Notes: generated by a model from the letters alone, not told the origin. A DNA stretch of 64,000 bases from Lysobacter sp. MMG2 (GCF_016735495.2 NZ_JAERQY020000002.1:496001-560000), one strand, 5' to 3'. Numbered from the stretch's first letter, positions 48,202 through 59,757 are shown. Translations and numbers: made by a program.

Positions 48202-48942
48202 ATGAAGCGTCCTCTCCGCGTCCTGATCACCGCCCCCCTCCTGACCACGCTCGCCCTGGTCTCCTTCGCCGCGCCCGCCTCCGCGCTGGAGCCGTTCGTG
48301 GCGAACTACCAGATCTTCAACGAGGGCAAGCCGCTGGGCGAAGCGACCATGCAGGTGGTGCCGTCCAGCGCGCCGTCGCACTGGCGCATCGACCTCAACA
48401 TGCGCGGTACGCGCGGCCTGATCGGCCTGGCCGGCGCCAATGCGCAGCAGAGCACGGTGTTCGACGTGGTCGGCAGCGATGTCTACCGCCCGCTGAGTCA
48501 AAGCACGGTGCGCAAGGCGGTGTTCGTCGGCAAGGAAATCACCGGCACCTACGACTGGGCCTCGCACACGGCGCGCTGGACGGGCGACGTGAAGAAGAAG
48601 CGCCAGGCGCCGGTGCCGCTGAAGGACGGCGACATGAGCGGGCTGCTGATCAACCTGGCGATCGTCCGCGATGCCCAGCCGGGCAAGACGCTCCAGTACC
48701 GCTTCGTCGACAACGGCCGCGCGCGCGACCACCTATATTCGGTGTCGCAGGAACTCGAAGGCGTGAGCGTCGACGGCATGGGCTTCAATGCCATGCGCGT
48801 GAGCCGTGTTCAGGGCGGGGGCAACGGCGAGACGGTACTGTGGGTGGTTGAAGGCGTGCCCACGCCCGTGCGCATTCTGCAGCGCGAAAATGGCGAGGAC
48901 ACTTTCGACCTGCGCCTGGTCGACTACAAGGGAGCCCCGTGA
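48202..48942 (+). CDS. DUF3108 exported protein, paralogue 1
   Basis: The 246-aa product has a signal peptide (KRPLRVLITAPLLTTLALVSFAAPASA) and a DUF3108 domain: EPFVANYQIFNEGKPLGEATM, STVFDVVGSDVYRP, YDWASHTARWTGDVKKK, LLINLAIVRD, PVRILQREN. An upstream start at 48172 has a weak ribosome site but would put ten residues before the signal peptide. It is followed with overlap by a second copy of the same family; the two share the TYDWA...W-TGDVK and MSGLLINLAIVRD patterns. The family's role is unknown (periplasmic, possibly envelope-related). Confidence 0.75.
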   Translation: MKRPLRVLITAPLLTTLALVSFAAPASALEPFVANYQIFNEGKPLGEATMQVVPSSAPSHWRIDLNMRGTRGLIGLAGANAQQSTVFDVVGSDVYRPLSQSTVRKAVFVGKEITGTYDWASHTARWTGDVKKKRQAPVPLKDGDMSGLLINLAIVRDAQPGKTLQYRFVDNGRARDHLYSVSQELEGVSVDGMGFNAMRVSRVQGGGNGETVLWVVEGVPTPVRILQRENGEDTFDLRLVDYKGAP

Positions 48943-49631
48943 TGGCCACTGTTTCTACCCGCGTGCTGCGCTGCGCATTCGCCGCCGCGCTCCTGGCGAC
49001 GGTCAGCGCGCCTGCGCTTGCGATCAAGCCTTTCACGGCCGATTACCAGGCCAACTACATGGGCATGCAGGGCGCCGGCAAGATGACGCTGACGGCCGAC
49101 GGCGCCAACCGCTGGAAGTACGACCTGTCCGTCTCCAGCCCGCTGGCGAACCTTCGCCAATCCACCGTGTTCGAGGACAACGGCGGCCAGTGGCGGCCGC
49201 TCTCGGGCAACGACAGTTCGCAGGTGCTGACCAAGAAGCAGAACAAGAACGCCACCTACGACTGGGCCAAGGGCGTGGCGAGCTGGACCGGCGACGTGAA
49301 GCCCGAACGCGCCGGCCCGATCAAGCTGCAACCCGGCGACATGGACGCGCTGCTGATCAACCTGGCGATCGTGCGTGACGTGCAGGCCGGCAAGACGATG
49401 AACTACCGTATGGTGGAGGACGGCCGCGTCAAGCAACTCACCTACACCATCGCCGGCAAGGAACCGATCACCATCGGCGGACAGTCGAAGCAGGCGACCA
49501 AGGTCGTGAGCACGCAGGGCAACAAGCAGACCATCGCGTGGATCGTGGACGGCATGCCGGTGCCGGCGCGCATCCTGCAGCGCGACAAGGGCCAGGACGC
49601 GATCGACCTGCGGGTGCAGGCGGTGCGTTGA
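48942..49631 (+). CDS. DUF3108 exported protein, paralogue 2
   Basis: The 229-aa paralogue has its own signal peptide (STRVLRCAFAAALLATVSAPALA) and repeats the DUF3108 pattern: KPFTADYQANYMGMQGAG, STVFEDNGGQWRPLSG, TYDWAKGVASWTGDVK, LLINLAIVRD, PARILQRD. The ATG at 48942 overlaps the preceding stop; a GTG one codon earlier is equally close to the GGGAG ribosome site. The pair probably arose by tandem duplication. A terminator follows directly. Confidence 0.78.
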   Translation: MATVSTRVLRCAFAAALLATVSAPALAIKPFTADYQANYMGMQGAGKMTLTADGANRWKYDLSVSSPLANLRQSTVFEDNGGQWRPLSGNDSSQVLTKKQNKNATYDWAKGVASWTGDVKPERAGPIKLQPGDMDALLINLAIVRDVQAGKTMNYRMVEDGRVKQLTYTIAGKEPITIGGQSKQATKVVSTQGNKQTIAWIVDGMPVPARILQRDKGQDAIDLRVQAVR

Positions 49632-49651
49632 GCACGATCGACGCAGGCAAG

Positions 49652-49680
49652 AAAAAAGCCCCGCGGAAGCGGGGCTTTTT
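49652..49680 (+). terminator. rho-independent terminator after the DUF3108 pair
   Basis: AAAAAGCCCCGC and GCGGGGCTTTTT form a 12-bp stem with a four-base loop and a T-run, 21 bases after the stop. It lies between convergent transcription units and can serve both. Confidence 0.93.
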
Positions 49681-49707
49681 CGTTTCGTGGCCTGGCGCCG
49701 CGGACGC

Positions 49708-50019
49708 TCACTTCGTCGCGGGCTGCACCACGGTCCGGCAATCCATGCGCAGCGTATCGTTGCTTCCGCGCCACGAATACGCACGGCATTCGCGCGCACC
49801 TTCCTTCGTGACCTTCACGGTGACGGCGTAGAACGACTGCAGCATCTCCTGCATGGAGACGTTGCCGTCGCCGTTCCAGTCCATGTCCTTGCGGTCCATG
49901 CCGCGCGTGCCGGCCGCACCGGTGAAGTGCAGCCAGCCCACCACGATCAGCAGCGTGACGAAGAAACCCAGCGTCGCAAGACGACGCGGCGTGAACGGTG
50001 CGCGCTTGATCACAGCCAT
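49708..50019 (-). CDS. small membrane protein with EF-hand
   Basis: The 103-aa protein has one N-terminal membrane helix (LATLGFFVTLLIVVGWLHF) and a canonical 12-residue EF-hand loop at 47-58 (DWNGDGNVSMQE), so it could bind calcium outside the cytoplasm. Two cysteines (ECRAYSW and MDCRTV) near the C-terminus could form a disulfide. I do not recognise a named family. It is 3 bp downstream of murA on the same strand and is probably transcribed with it. Confidence 0.7.
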   Translation of the reverse strand: MAVIKRAPFTPRRLATLGFFVTLLIVVGWLHFTGAAGTRGMDRKDMDWNGDGNVSMQEMLQSFYAVTVKVTKEGARECRAYSWRGSNDTLRMDCRTVVQPATK

Positions 50020-50022
50020 GGA

Positions 50023-51628
<1,606 letters not shown>

Positions 51629-51800
51629 GGGGGAAACAGCCTCGGGACGCGGAACTCGGGGGGGAAGATGGGGGCTTGATTCGTGCGCCGCGCGTCCTGC
51701 GCCCCGCACGCCGGTGGCGGGATCCGTCGTTGACGGGCTTTTGCCGGCCAGACCGCCTAAAATGGATGGATTAGCCTAACGGAAAGGCCCCCGGTCCGAA

Positions 51801-52844
51801 ATGGCACGCCCCATGGCAAGCATCCCCTTTACCTCGCCCGCCTCGCCCGTCCACGCCCAGGCATACGCCGACGACCCGGCCACCCTGGCCGCGAGCGGCC
51901 GCCGCGTCTTCGAGATCGAAGCACAGGCGCTCTCCGCCGTCGCCGCGCGCATCGACGGCGACTTCAGCGCGGCCTGCCGCCTGATCCTCGCCTCGCAGGG
52001 CCGCGTGGTCTGCACCGGCATGGGCAAGTCGGGCCATATCGCGCGCAAGATCGCCGCGACGCTGGCCTCCACCGGCACGCCCGCCTTCTACGTGCACCCG
52101 GGCGAAGCCGGCCACGGCGACCTGGGCATGATCACCGACGTCGACATCGTGCTCGCCCTGTCCTACTCCGGCGAGAGCGATGAAGTGCTCATGCTGCTGC
52201 CCGGCCTCAAGCGGCAGGGCAACAAGCTGATCGCGATGACGGGCCGGCCGAACTCCTCGCTGGCGCGCGAAGCCGACGTGCACCTGGACGTCAGCGTGCC
52301 CGCCGAAGCCTGCCCGCTCGCGCTGGCGCCGACGTCCAGCACCACCGCTTCGCTGGCGATGGGCGACGCCCTCGCCGTCGCGCTGCTGGACGCGCGCGGC
52401 TTCACCGCCGACGACTTCGCCCGCTCGCACCCGGCCGGCGCGCTGGGCCGCCGGCTGCTGTTGCACATCGCCGACATCATGCATTCCGGCGACGACATTC
52501 CCCGCGTGACGGCCGACGCCAGCGTCAGCGAAGCGCTGGTGGAAATGAGCCGCAAGCGTCTGGGCATGACCGCCGTGGTCGATGCGGACGATCGCTTGCT
52601 CGGCCTGTACACGGACGGCGATCTGCGCCGCACGCTCGACGACGACCGCGTCGACCTGCGCGGCACGCGCATCGCCGAAGTGATGACCCGTTCGCCCAAG
52701 ACCATCGGTTGCGATGCGATGGCGGTGGAAGCGGCGCAGTTGATGGAAGCGCACAAGATCAGCGGCCTGCTGGTCGTGGATGGAGAGGGACGCCTCGTCG
52801 GTGCCCTCAACATTCATGACCTGTTGCGCGCGCGGGTGGTTTAA
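51801..52844 (+). CDS. kdsD: arabinose-5-phosphate isomerase KdsD
   Basis: The 347-aa enzyme makes arabinose 5-phosphate, the first step of Kdo synthesis. A SIS domain (about residues 50-190: VVCTGMGKSGHIARKIAATL, ALSYSGESDE, SHPAGALGRRLLL) is followed by two CBS domains from about residue 220 (ADASVSEALVEM, CDAMAVEAAQLMEAHKISGLLVVD). It heads a kdsD-kdsC-lptC-lptA-lptB-rpoN run, the conserved lipopolysaccharide-core and transport order. In-frame ATG choice (51801 or five codons on) is uncertain. Confidence 0.95.
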   Translation: MARPMASIPFTSPASPVHAQAYADDPATLAASGRRVFEIEAQALSAVAARIDGDFSAACRLILASQGRVVCTGMGKSGHIARKIAATLASTGTPAFYVHPGEAGHGDLGMITDVDIVLALSYSGESDEVLMLLPGLKRQGNKLIAMTGRPNSSLAREADVHLDVSVPAEACPLALAPTSSTTASLAMGDALAVALLDARGFTADDFARSHPAGALGRRLLLHIADIMHSGDDIPRVTADASVSEALVEMSRKRLGMTAVVDADDRLLGLYTDGDLRRTLDDDRVDLRGTRIAEVMTRSPKTIGCDAMAVEAAQLMEAHKISGLLVVDGEGRLVGALNIHDLLRARVV

Positions 52845-52848
52845 AGGC

Positions 52849-52938
52849 CGGGATTCGGACTGGGGATCGGGGATTCCAATCCCCCAGGAGATACCCGTTC
52901 TTGCGAATCCCGAATCCCGAATCTCGAATCCCAATCCC
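52849..52938. repeat. heptanucleotide inverted-repeat element between kdsD and kdsC
   Basis: GGGATTC-rich left arm (52850-52876) and CGAATCCC-rich right arm (52904-52938) enclose a short loop that contains AGGAG (52886-52890). The right arm ends directly on the kdsC ATG. It starts five bases after the kdsD stop, so it makes up almost the whole spacer. Confidence 0.85.
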
Positions 52939-53520
52939 ATGCCCTACAGCCACCTCAACGACTATCCCGCCGACGTCCGCGAACGCGCCTCGCGCATCCG
53001 CCTGGCCTGCTTCGACGTGGACGGCACGCTGACCGACGGTCGCCTGTATTTCGATGGCGAGGGCAATGAACTCAAGGCGTTCCACGTCCACGACGGGCAA
53101 GGCCTCACGCTGCTGGGCAAGGTCGGCATCGCGGTGGCCTTCATCACCGCGCGCGGCGGGCCGATCGCCAAGCGCCGTGGCGCGGACCTGGGCATCACCG
53201 AGGTCCATGTCGGCGTGAAGGACAAGCTCGCCTGCGTGCAGGAGATCGCCACACGCATGGGCGTGGACATTTCCCAGGTCTCCTTCATGGGCGACGACCT
53301 GGCCGACCTGCGCGTGATGCTGCAGACCGGCTTCGCCGTCGCGCCGGCCGATGCGCACCGCTGGGTCGCCGAACGCGTGCACTGGCGCACCAGCGCGCGC
53401 GCCGGCCACGGCGCCGTGCGCGAATTCTGCGATCTGCTGCTGGCCGCGCAGGGGCATGCCGAGCCGCTGCTCGCCGATCTGCTGCGTGTCGAAGGCGTGC
53501 GCGTGGAAGGCAACGCATGA
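52939..53520 (+). CDS. kdsC: 3-deoxy-D-manno-octulosonate 8-phosphate phosphatase
   Basis: The 193-aa HAD-superfamily phosphatase releases Kdo from Kdo-8-P. The nucleophile motif is CFDVDGTLTDG (D26, D28), motif II is FITARGG and motif IV is FMGDDLADL. The ATG at 52939 is where family alignment starts (MPYSHLNDYP), yet the 35 bases before it are heptanucleotide repeat with no Shine-Dalgarno; the nearest one is 49 bases upstream. It overlaps lptC by ATGA. Confidence 0.95.
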   Translation: MPYSHLNDYPADVRERASRIRLACFDVDGTLTDGRLYFDGEGNELKAFHVHDGQGLTLLGKVGIAVAFITARGGPIAKRRGADLGITEVHVGVKDKLACVQEIATRMGVDISQVSFMGDDLADLRVMLQTGFAVAPADAHRWVAERVHWRTSARAGHGAVREFCDLLLAAQGHAEPLLADLLRVEGVRVEGNA

Positions 53521-54101
53521 ACTGGGGTCAGATGAACTGGCGCGCCGTGCTCACGGTCGTGCTCATGGTGGGTGCGCTGCTTAGCGGCTGGCTCATGTGG
53601 CAGCAGCGCGATCGCGGTAGCCCGACTGGCCCGGTCGGCAAGCGTCCGGACTACGTGCTGCACGACTTCCAGGTCAGCGTGCTGGACAAGGAAGGCCGCG
53701 AGGCCTTCACGCTCAACGCGCCGCGCCTGGAACGCGACCCGGATGTGAGGACGATGCAGATCGCCACGCCGGTCTTCCACCTTCCGCCGAAGCAAGGCAG
53801 CCAGGCCTCGCCGTGGGACATCCGCTCGCAGACCGGCTGGGTCAGCGAGAAGGGCGACGAAGTGCGCCTGCGCGGCGGCGTCAAGGCCGAAAGCACCAAC
53901 GCCGACGGCAAGCCGATCCGCGTGGTCACCGAGGAACTGAACGTTTTCCCCGACGCCCGGCGGGCCACGTCGTCCGCCCAGGTAACGCTCACGCAGCCGG
54001 GCCTTATACTGAACGGCCGTGGCCTCGAAGCCGACCTCGATGCCAAGCGCATCATCCTTCAGAACGACGTCAAGGCCCGATATGAACGTGCTGCTCCATA
54101 G
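53517..54101 (+). CDS. lptC: LPS export protein LptC
   Basis: The 194-aa product has a single N-terminal membrane anchor (AVLTVVLMVGALLSGWLMW) and a periplasmic beta-jellyroll domain (PDYVLHDFQVSVLDKEGREAFTLNAPRLERDP). LptC connects the LptBFG transporter to LptA in the LPS bridge. Weak sequence conservation is normal; the position between kdsC and lptA is diagnostic. It overlaps kdsC by ATGA and lptA by about 20 bases. Confidence 0.9.
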   Translation: MNWGQMNWRAVLTVVLMVGALLSGWLMWQQRDRGSPTGPVGKRPDYVLHDFQVSVLDKEGREAFTLNAPRLERDPDVRTMQIATPVFHLPPKQGSQASPWDIRSQTGWVSEKGDEVRLRGGVKAESTNADGKPIRVVTEELNVFPDARRATSSAQVTLTQPGLILNGRGLEADLDAKRIILQNDVKARYERAAP

Positions 54102-54660
54102 CGAGTGTCTGGCGCATGCGCGCGCGATCCAGCGGCGCCGCGTTCGCGAAACGCCCATACACGTCCGGATGTTTCTCAGTCTCGCACTGGTGCTCGCCCT
54201 GACGCCGGCCCTGGCCCTGGCGCGCACGTCCGACCGGAACAAGCCGATGGACATCGATGCCGGCCACAGCGACTACTCGATGGACGACAGCCGCCCGACC
54301 ACGCTCAGCGGCGGCGTGATCATCACGCAAGGCACGCTCGACATCCGCTCCAACCAGGCCGTGATCACCTCGCGCGACGGCGAGCCCGTGCGTGCGGTGC
54401 TGACCGGCGCGCCGGTGACGCTCAAGCAGGAACTGGACGACGGCAAGCAGATGGACGCGGTCGCCAAGAAAGTGGATTACGACCTCAAGAGCGAGATCGT
54501 CGTCTTCACCGGCGGCGTGAACATCCGCCAGCCTTCCGGCTCCATCGCCGGCGAACGCGTGGTGTACAACATGAAGACCGGCCAGGTGCAGGGCGGCGGA
54601 CAGGACGCGGGCCGCGTGAAGATCCGCATCATTCCCAAGAACAGCCAGGGGGGCGGCTGA
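54082..54660 (+). CDS. lptA: LPS transport periplasmic protein LptA
   Basis: The 192-aa protein has an OstA/LptA domain ([65 protein letters not shown]). It forms the periplasmic bridge that carries LPS to the outer membrane. Two starts are possible: 54082, with an AAGG ribosome site and a long charged n-region, or 54169 ([18 protein letters not shown]), which alone has no positive n-region. The former is preferred here. It is coupled to lptB by TGATG. Confidence 0.93.
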   Translation: MNVLLHSECLAHARAIQRRRVRETPIHVRMFLSLALVLALTPALALARTSDRNKPMDIDAGHSDYSMDDSRPTTLSGGVIITQGTLDIRSNQAVITSRDGEPVRAVLTGAPVTLKQELDDGKQMDAVAKKVDYDLKSEIVVFTGGVNIRQPSGSIAGERVVYNMKTGQVQGGGQDAGRVKIRIIPKNSQGGG

Positions 54661-55379
54661 TGCTGGTCGCCCAGGGCCTGCGCAAGGCTTACCGTGCGCG
54701 CGAGGTGGTCAAGGACTTCGGACTGACCCTGGACGCCGGCGAGGTGGTCGGCCTGCTCGGCCCCAACGGTGCCGGCAAGACCACCTGCTTCTACATGATC
54801 GTGGGCCTGGTGCCGGCCGACGCCGGCCAGATCGTCCTGGACGGCAAGGACATCACCTCCGAGCCCATGTACGCACGCGCGAAGTACGGCGTGGGCTACC
54901 TGCCGCAGGAACCCTCGGTCTTCCGCAAGCTCTCCGTGGCGGACAACATCCGCCTGGTGCTGGAGCTGCGCGAGGACCTGGACCGTCACGGCCGCGACCG
55001 CGAACTGGAAAGCCTGCTCGACGAACTGCAGGTCGGCCATGTCGCCGACCAGATCGGCGCGAGCCTGTCCGGCGGCGAGCGCCGTCGCGTGGAAATCGCA
55101 CGCGCCCTGGCCGCGCGTCCGCGCCTGATGCTGCTCGACGAACCCTTCGCCGGCGTGGACCCGATTTCGGTCGGCGAGATCCAGCGGATCGTGCGCCACC
55201 TCAAGAATCGGGGAATCGGCGTGCTCATTACCGATCACAACGTCCGCGAAACCTTGGGCATTTGCGATCGGGCGTATATCCTCAACGAAGGCGGCGTTCT
55301 GGCGCAGGGTGCTCCGGATGCGTTGCTAGCGAACCCCGATGTACGCCGCGTGTACCTGGGCGAGACCTTCCGGCTGTAA
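54660..55379 (+). CDS. lptB: LPS export ABC transporter ATPase LptB
   Basis: The 239-aa ATPase powers LPS extraction by LptFG. Walker A is GPNGAGKT at residues 34-41, the Q-loop is [12 protein letters not shown], the signature is [16 protein letters not shown] and Walker B is [15 protein letters not shown], with [10 protein letters not shown] as the H-loop. LptF/LptG are not in the window. It overlaps lptA by TGATG and is 83 bp upstream of rpoN, the standard proteobacterial order. Confidence 0.97.
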   Translation: MLVAQGLRKAYRAREVVKDFGLTLDAGEVVGLLGPNGAGKTTCFYMIVGLVPADAGQIVLDGKDITSEPMYARAKYGVGYLPQEPSVFRKLSVADNIRLVLELREDLDRHGRDRELESLLDELQVGHVADQIGASLSGGERRRVEIARALAARPRLMLLDEPFAGVDPISVGEIQRIVRHLKNRGIGVLITDHNVRETLGICDRAYILNEGGVLAQGAPDALLANPDVRRVYLGETFRL

Positions 55380-55462
55380 GGATGTAGTCGAAGGGTGCGG
55401 AAATTCCGCACGTCCAGAGCGCAGCGGCCGTCGGTTCCCCCTGGTCGCGTTGGCCTTCGACA

Positions 55463-56878
55463 ATGAAACCGCGTCTTCAAGCCGCACTTGGACAACAGCT
55501 GGTGATGACACCGCAGTTGCGTCAGGCGATCCGCCTGCTGCAATTGTCTGCTGTGGAGCTTGAGGCTGAACTGGCCGCAGCGGTGGAGAGCAATCCACTG
55601 CTGGACTGGACCGAGACCGCGATCAGCGTCTCCAACGGCGAGTCCGGCGGCGAACAGCCCGGCAACGGCGCTGAAACCGAGCACCTGCCGCCGGAGGCCG
55701 AATGGACCACCGACGGCGAGCCCTGGTACGAACGCCTGGGCCCGTCCGACAACGAGGAAGAGACGCCCATCGCCGAGCAGGTCGCCGAGTCGGACACCCT
55801 GCACGATCACCTGCTGTGGCAGTTGCACCTGAGCCCGCTCTCCGCGCGCGATCGCTCGCTCGGCGTCGCCCTGATCGAATCCATCGATGACGACGGCTAC
55901 CTGCGCGAGCCGCTGGAGTCCATCGCCGCCTCGCTGGCGGAGACGTTCGACTGCTCCGTGGAGGAGCTCACGACCGTGCTGCACCAGGTGCAGCAGTTCG
56001 ATCCCGTCGGCGTGGGCGCGCGCTCGCTGGGCGAATGCCTGCGCCTCCAGCTTGCCCAGTTCACGCCCGAGACCCCGGGCAAGGCATTGGCCCATCAGCT
56101 GGCCAATGGCCCGTTGGAACGCCTGCCGCGCATCGGCGTGGCGGGCCTTGCGGCGGAACTCAAACTCGATCTGGGCGAGGCCGAAACGGCCGTGCAGCTG
56201 CTGCGTTCGCTCGATCCGCGCCCCGGCGCGCAGATCGGCGCGATCGCCAGCGACACCTACATCGCCCCGGATCTGGTGATCTGGCGCCAGCACGGGCTGT
56301 GGCGCGTCGCGCTCGCCGACGGCATGCGCCCGCGCATCTCCATCCACCGCGGCTACGAGAACATGCTCCGCCACGCCAGCGGCACCGACGCCAGCTACCT
56401 GCGCGGCCACCTGCAGGAAGCGCGCTGGCTGCTCAAGAGCCTGGAAGCGCGGGGCGAAACCCTCATCAAGGTGGCGCGCTGCCTGATCAAGCAGCAGGCG
56501 GCGTTCCTGGAGTTCGGCGACAGCGCGCTGCGCCCGCTGACGCTGCGCGAGGTGGCGGCCGAAGTCGGCCTGCACGAATCCACCGTTTCACGCGCGATCG
56601 CCCGCAAATACGCGCGAACGCCGCGTGGAACCGTGCCGATGCGTGCGTTCTTCGCATCGGGCATCGACACCGGCGCCGGCGGCGAGGCCTCCAGCACGGC
56701 GATCCAGGCCATGATCCGGCGCCTGATCGAGGCGGAGAACCCGCGCAAGCCGCTCTCCGACGCCCGCCTGGCCGAAACGCTCAAGGCCACGGGCGTGCCG
56801 GTTGCGCGCCGCACCGTCGCCAAGTACCGCGAGGCGATGAGCATCCCCTCCTCGCAGGACCGCGTAAGAATCGGTTAG
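55463..56878 (+). CDS. rpoN: RNA polymerase sigma-54 factor
   Basis: The 471-aa factor has the N-terminal activator-interacting region (QALGQQLVMTPQLRQAIRLLQLS), an acidic region II, the core-binding domain and the C-terminal RpoN box ARRTVAKYRE. The LRPLTLREVAAEVGLHESTVSRAIARKY segment is the helix-turn-helix. Alternative sigma factor for -24/-12 promoters and enhancer-dependent activation. It is linked to lptB and to the hpf-ptsN-hprK-rapZ run; I found no -24/-12 sequence in the window. Confidence 0.97.
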   Translation: MKPRLQAALGQQLVMTPQLRQAIRLLQLSAVELEAELAAAVESNPLLDWTETAISVSNGESGGEQPGNGAETEHLPPEAEWTTDGEPWYERLGPSDNEEETPIAEQVAESDTLHDHLLWQLHLSPLSARDRSLGVALIESIDDDGYLREPLESIAASLAETFDCSVEELTTVLHQVQQFDPVGVGARSLGECLRLQLAQFTPETPGKALAHQLANGPLERLPRIGVAGLAAELKLDLGEAETAVQLLRSLDPRPGAQIGAIASDTYIAPDLVIWRQHGLWRVALADGMRPRISIHRGYENMLRHASGTDASYLRGHLQEARWLLKSLEARGETLIKVARCLIKQQAAFLEFGDSALRPLTLREVAAEVGLHESTVSRAIARKYARTPRGTVPMRAFFASGIDTGAGGEASSTAIQAMIRRLIEAENPRKPLSDARLAETLKATGVPVARRTVAKYREAMSIPSSQDRVRIG

Positions 56879-57031
56879 GAAAACGAAACACCTGCGTGAA
56901 GAAGTTGCGGACGAAACCTTGCCGGATCAATGCGTTCTGTCCGGATCCTCCAAACTGCGGACGTTCGCCCCTTGCGCAACGCACCGGGCGTGCCATCCTG
57001 TCTTCCCGTCGCGACGTAAAGGAGGTCTCCG

Positions 57032-57358
57032 ATGCGTATCGAAACCTACGGTCAGCAGATCGAGGTAACCCCCGCCCTGCGGGATTACGTGGAAAGCAAG
57101 CTCTCGCGACTGGAACGTCATTGTGAACAACCCTTCGACGTGCGCGCCCAGCTGAGCCTCGAGAAACCGAACCACCGGGCCAAGGCCACCGTCAACCTTG
57201 CAGGCCGCACGCTCGTGGCCGATGCCCAGGCGATCGACATGTACGCCGCGATCGACCTGCTCACCGACAAGCTCGACCGCCTGCTGCGCGAGCATCGCAG
57301 CAAGGTCGTCGATCACCATCGCGGCGAAAGCGCCGCACGCAGCGACAGCTTCGGCTGA
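57032..57358 (+). CDS. hpf: ribosome hibernation-promoting factor
   Basis: The 108-aa protein has the short HPF/YfiA fold (MRIETYGQQIEVTPALRDYVESKLSRLERH, MYAAIDLLTDKLDRLLREHRSK). It binds the 30S decoding centre of stationary-phase ribosomes. Length fits short HPF; there is no C-terminal dimerisation domain. A good Shine-Dalgarno (AAAGGAGG) precedes the ATG. It lies 153 bp after rpoN in a gap without other features and 26 bp before ptsN. Confidence 0.95.
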   Translation: MRIETYGQQIEVTPALRDYVESKLSRLERHCEQPFDVRAQLSLEKPNHRAKATVNLAGRTLVADAQAIDMYAAIDLLTDKLDRLLREHRSKVVDHHRGESAARSDSFG

Positions 57359-57384
57359 CGCACGCCCCACCCCGCCACAACACC

Positions 57385-57885
57385 ATGCCGCTGCACGATC
57401 TATTGAACCGCGCGCGTGTCGCCATCCTCGATGGTCACGCGATAGAGGCGAGCGCGTCCGATGAGGGAGGCAAGCCGCACGCGCGCGCGCTCGATGCGGC
57501 GGCATGGCTGTTGGCGGACGGCTTCGACAGCGCCGCCATCGCGCTCGCACTGCGCGAGCGCGAGGCGCGCGCCAGCACCGCATTCGGCTTCGGCGTGGCG
57601 ATTCCGCACGCCCGCGTCGCCGATCTGGACGAATGCCGCGCGGCGTTCCTGCGGTTGGAGCATCCGGTCGATTTCGGTGCCGCCGATGACCGACCGGTCG
57701 ACCTGATCCTCGCGCTGCTGGTGCCCGAGCACGACATCGACGGGCAACTGCGCCGCCTGGCCGAAATCGCCGAACGCTTCGCCGATGCCGACTACCGTGC
57801 GGCGCTGCGCGAGGCGCGCGATGCGGGCCAGCTTCGACGCACCCTGGCCGGCCCCGGCCCCGATTTCCTTCCCTGCGCCGCCTGA
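57385..57885 (+). CDS. ptsN: nitrogen-regulatory PTS EIIA protein
   Basis: The 166-aa EIIA-Ntr carries the phosphorylated histidine H75 in [10 protein letters not shown]. Such proteins are regulatory phosphocarriers of the nitrogen PTS, affecting potassium transport and other targets. The short C-terminus is slightly longer than in E. coli. It is nine bases upstream of hprK, between hpf and hprK, an order conserved in proteobacteria. Confidence 0.92.
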   Translation: MPLHDLLNRARVAILDGHAIEASASDEGGKPHARALDAAAWLLADGFDSAAIALALREREARASTAFGFGVAIPHARVADLDECRAAFLRLEHPVDFGAADDRPVDLILALLVPEHDIDGQLRRLAEIAERFADADYRAALREARDAGQLRRTLAGPGPDFLPCAA

Positions 57886-57893
57886 GGACCTGG

Positions 57894-58844
57894 ATGAGCA
57901 CCAGCATCAGCGCAGGGGAACTGTTCGAACAACAACGCGATCGTCTGGGCCTGCGCTGGCTGGCCGGACAGAAGGGCGACCGCCGCATCCTCGAATCGGT
58001 GAACACGGTCGCGCGCCGACCGTCGCTGGCCGGTTACCTCAACGCGATCTATCCCAACAAGGTGCAGATCCTGGGCACCGAGGAACTGGCGTGGCTCGAC
58101 GCGCTGGAACCACGTCTGCGCTGGGAGACGATCGAGAAGATCATGCAGTTCCGCCCGCTGGCACTGGTCATCAGCAAGGACCAGACCTGCCCGGAGGATC
58201 TGCGCATCGCCGCCGAGGAAAGCTACACGCCGTTATGGGTCTCGCCGCGGCGCGGGCACGAGTTGCTCAACCACCTGCAATACCACCTCGCGCGCACGCT
58301 GGCCCCGCGCGTGACGTTGCACGGCGTCTTCATGGAGATCTACTCCATCGGCGTGCTCATCACCGGCGAATCCGGTTCGGGCAAGAGCGAACTCGCACTT
58401 GAGCTGGTGACGCGCGGCCACCGCCTGGTCGCCGACGACGCGCCGGAGTTCACCCAGATCGCGCCGGACGTGCTCGACGGCACCTGCCCGGAAATGTTGC
58501 AGGACCTGCTGGAAGTGCGCGGCCTGGGCGTGCTCAACATCCGCCAGATGTTTGGTGACACGGCGGTGAAGAACAACAAGTACCTGCGCCTGATCGTGCA
58601 TCTGGCCAAGCCGATGACCGAGCCCAAACCCATGGGCATGGAACGGCTCACCGGCGACAGCGGGATGCGTCGCGTGCTGGACCTGGACGTGCCGATGATC
58701 ACCCTGCCCGTCATGCCCGGCCGCAACCTGGCCGTGCTGACCGAAGCGGCCACGCGCCTGCACAGCCTGCGCATGAAGGGGCTCGACCCGGCCGCGGCGT
58801 TCATCGCGCGTCACAGCAATTTCCTCGAACGCGGCGACGCATAA
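57894..58844 (+). CDS. hprK: HPr kinase/phosphorylase
   Basis: The 316-aa bifunctional enzyme phosphorylates or dephosphorylates HPr at Ser46 according to metabolic state. The P-loop is GESGSGKS at residues 158-165 and the HprK signature [15 protein letters not shown] is intact; the catalytic His in [11 protein letters not shown] is present. It is common in Gram-positive bacteria and in some proteobacteria with an incomplete PTS, as here. The HPr at 61.2 kb has the target Ser46. Confidence 0.95.
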   Translation: MSTSISAGELFEQQRDRLGLRWLAGQKGDRRILESVNTVARRPSLAGYLNAIYPNKVQILGTEELAWLDALEPRLRWETIEKIMQFRPLALVISKDQTCPEDLRIAAEESYTPLWVSPRRGHELLNHLQYHLARTLAPRVTLHGVFMEIYSIGVLITGESGSGKSELALELVTRGHRLVADDAPEFTQIAPDVLDGTCPEMLQDLLEVRGLGVLNIRQMFGDTAVKNNKYLRLIVHLAKPMTEPKPMGMERLTGDSGMRRVLDLDVPMITLPVMPGRNLAVLTEAATRLHSLRMKGLDPAAAFIARHSNFLERGDA

Positions 58845-58875
58845 GCCGCCCACGCCACCTCCCGCCCATCGCGCC

Positions 58876-59757
58876 ATGAGCGAACCGTCCAACTCCACTC
58901 TCGTCATCGTCAGCGGCATGTCCGGCTCCGGCAAGTCGGTGGCCCTGCGCACCTTCGAGGACCTGGGCTACTTCTGCGTCGACAACCTGCCGGCCGATCT
59001 GCTGCCGCAGTTCGTCGCCAGCGTGCAGCGCGCCGACGACGGCGTGCCGGCGAAGATGGCCGTGAGCATCGACGTGCGCAACCGCCACAGCGATCTGAGC
59101 AACATCCCCGAGTGGCTGTCGGCCGTGGGCGCGCTGGGCCTGGACCCGCGCCTGGTGTTCTTCGACGCAGGCGATGAAACCCTGCTCAAGCGCTACGCCG
59201 ACACGCGCCGCCGTCACCCGTTGAGCCACCTGGGCCTGTCGCTGGCCGATGCGATCTCGCTGGAACGCCAGGTGCTCAAGCCGCTGCGCTCCATCGCCGA
59301 CGCCGTCGTCGACACCAGCAGCCTCAACGTGCATCAGCTGCGTCGGCAGGTGCTGACCGAGTTCGGCATCGGCGGCGACACCGGCATGTCGCTGCTGTTC
59401 GAATCCTTCGCCTACCGCCGCGGCGTGCCGGCCGACGCCGACTTCGTGTTCGACGCACGCGCGTTGCCGAACCCGCACTGGGATCCGGTGCTGCGCCCGC
59501 TCTCCGGACGCGACGCGGCGATCCGCGACTATCTGGGTTCGCAGGCCGACGTGAATCTGTTCTTCGAGCAGATCCGCCAGTTCCTCGATACCTGGCTGCC
59601 GCGCCTGCACGTGGACAGCACGCGCAGCTACGCGACCATCGCCTTCGGTTGCACGGGCGGTCGACATCGCTCGGTGTACCTGGCCGAACGCTTCGCCGAA
59701 CACGCGCGTTCGCAGGGTTGGGATGAAGTTGCCGTGCATCATCGCGAACTGGACTGA
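58876..59757 (+). CDS. rapZ: RNase adapter protein RapZ
   Basis: The 293-aa protein has a P-loop GMSGSGKS at residues 14-21, the conserved [11 protein letters not shown] and the C-terminal [19 protein letters not shown]. RapZ binds small RNAs and guides RNase E in glucosamine-6-phosphate control in enterobacteria and is associated with the PTS through its partners; here it is adjacent to the PTS genes. It lies 31 bp after hprK. No GlmY/GlmZ-like RNA was seen in the window. Confidence 0.95.
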   Translation: MSEPSNSTLVIVSGMSGSGKSVALRTFEDLGYFCVDNLPADLLPQFVASVQRADDGVPAKMAVSIDVRNRHSDLSNIPEWLSAVGALGLDPRLVFFDAGDETLLKRYADTRRRHPLSHLGLSLADAISLERQVLKPLRSIADAVVDTSSLNVHQLRRQVLTEFGIGGDTGMSLLFESFAYRRGVPADADFVFDARALPNPHWDPVLRPLSGRDAAIRDYLGSQADVNLFFEQIRQFLDTWLPRLHVDSTRSYATIAFGCTGGRHRSVYLAERFAEHARSQGWDEVAVHHRELD

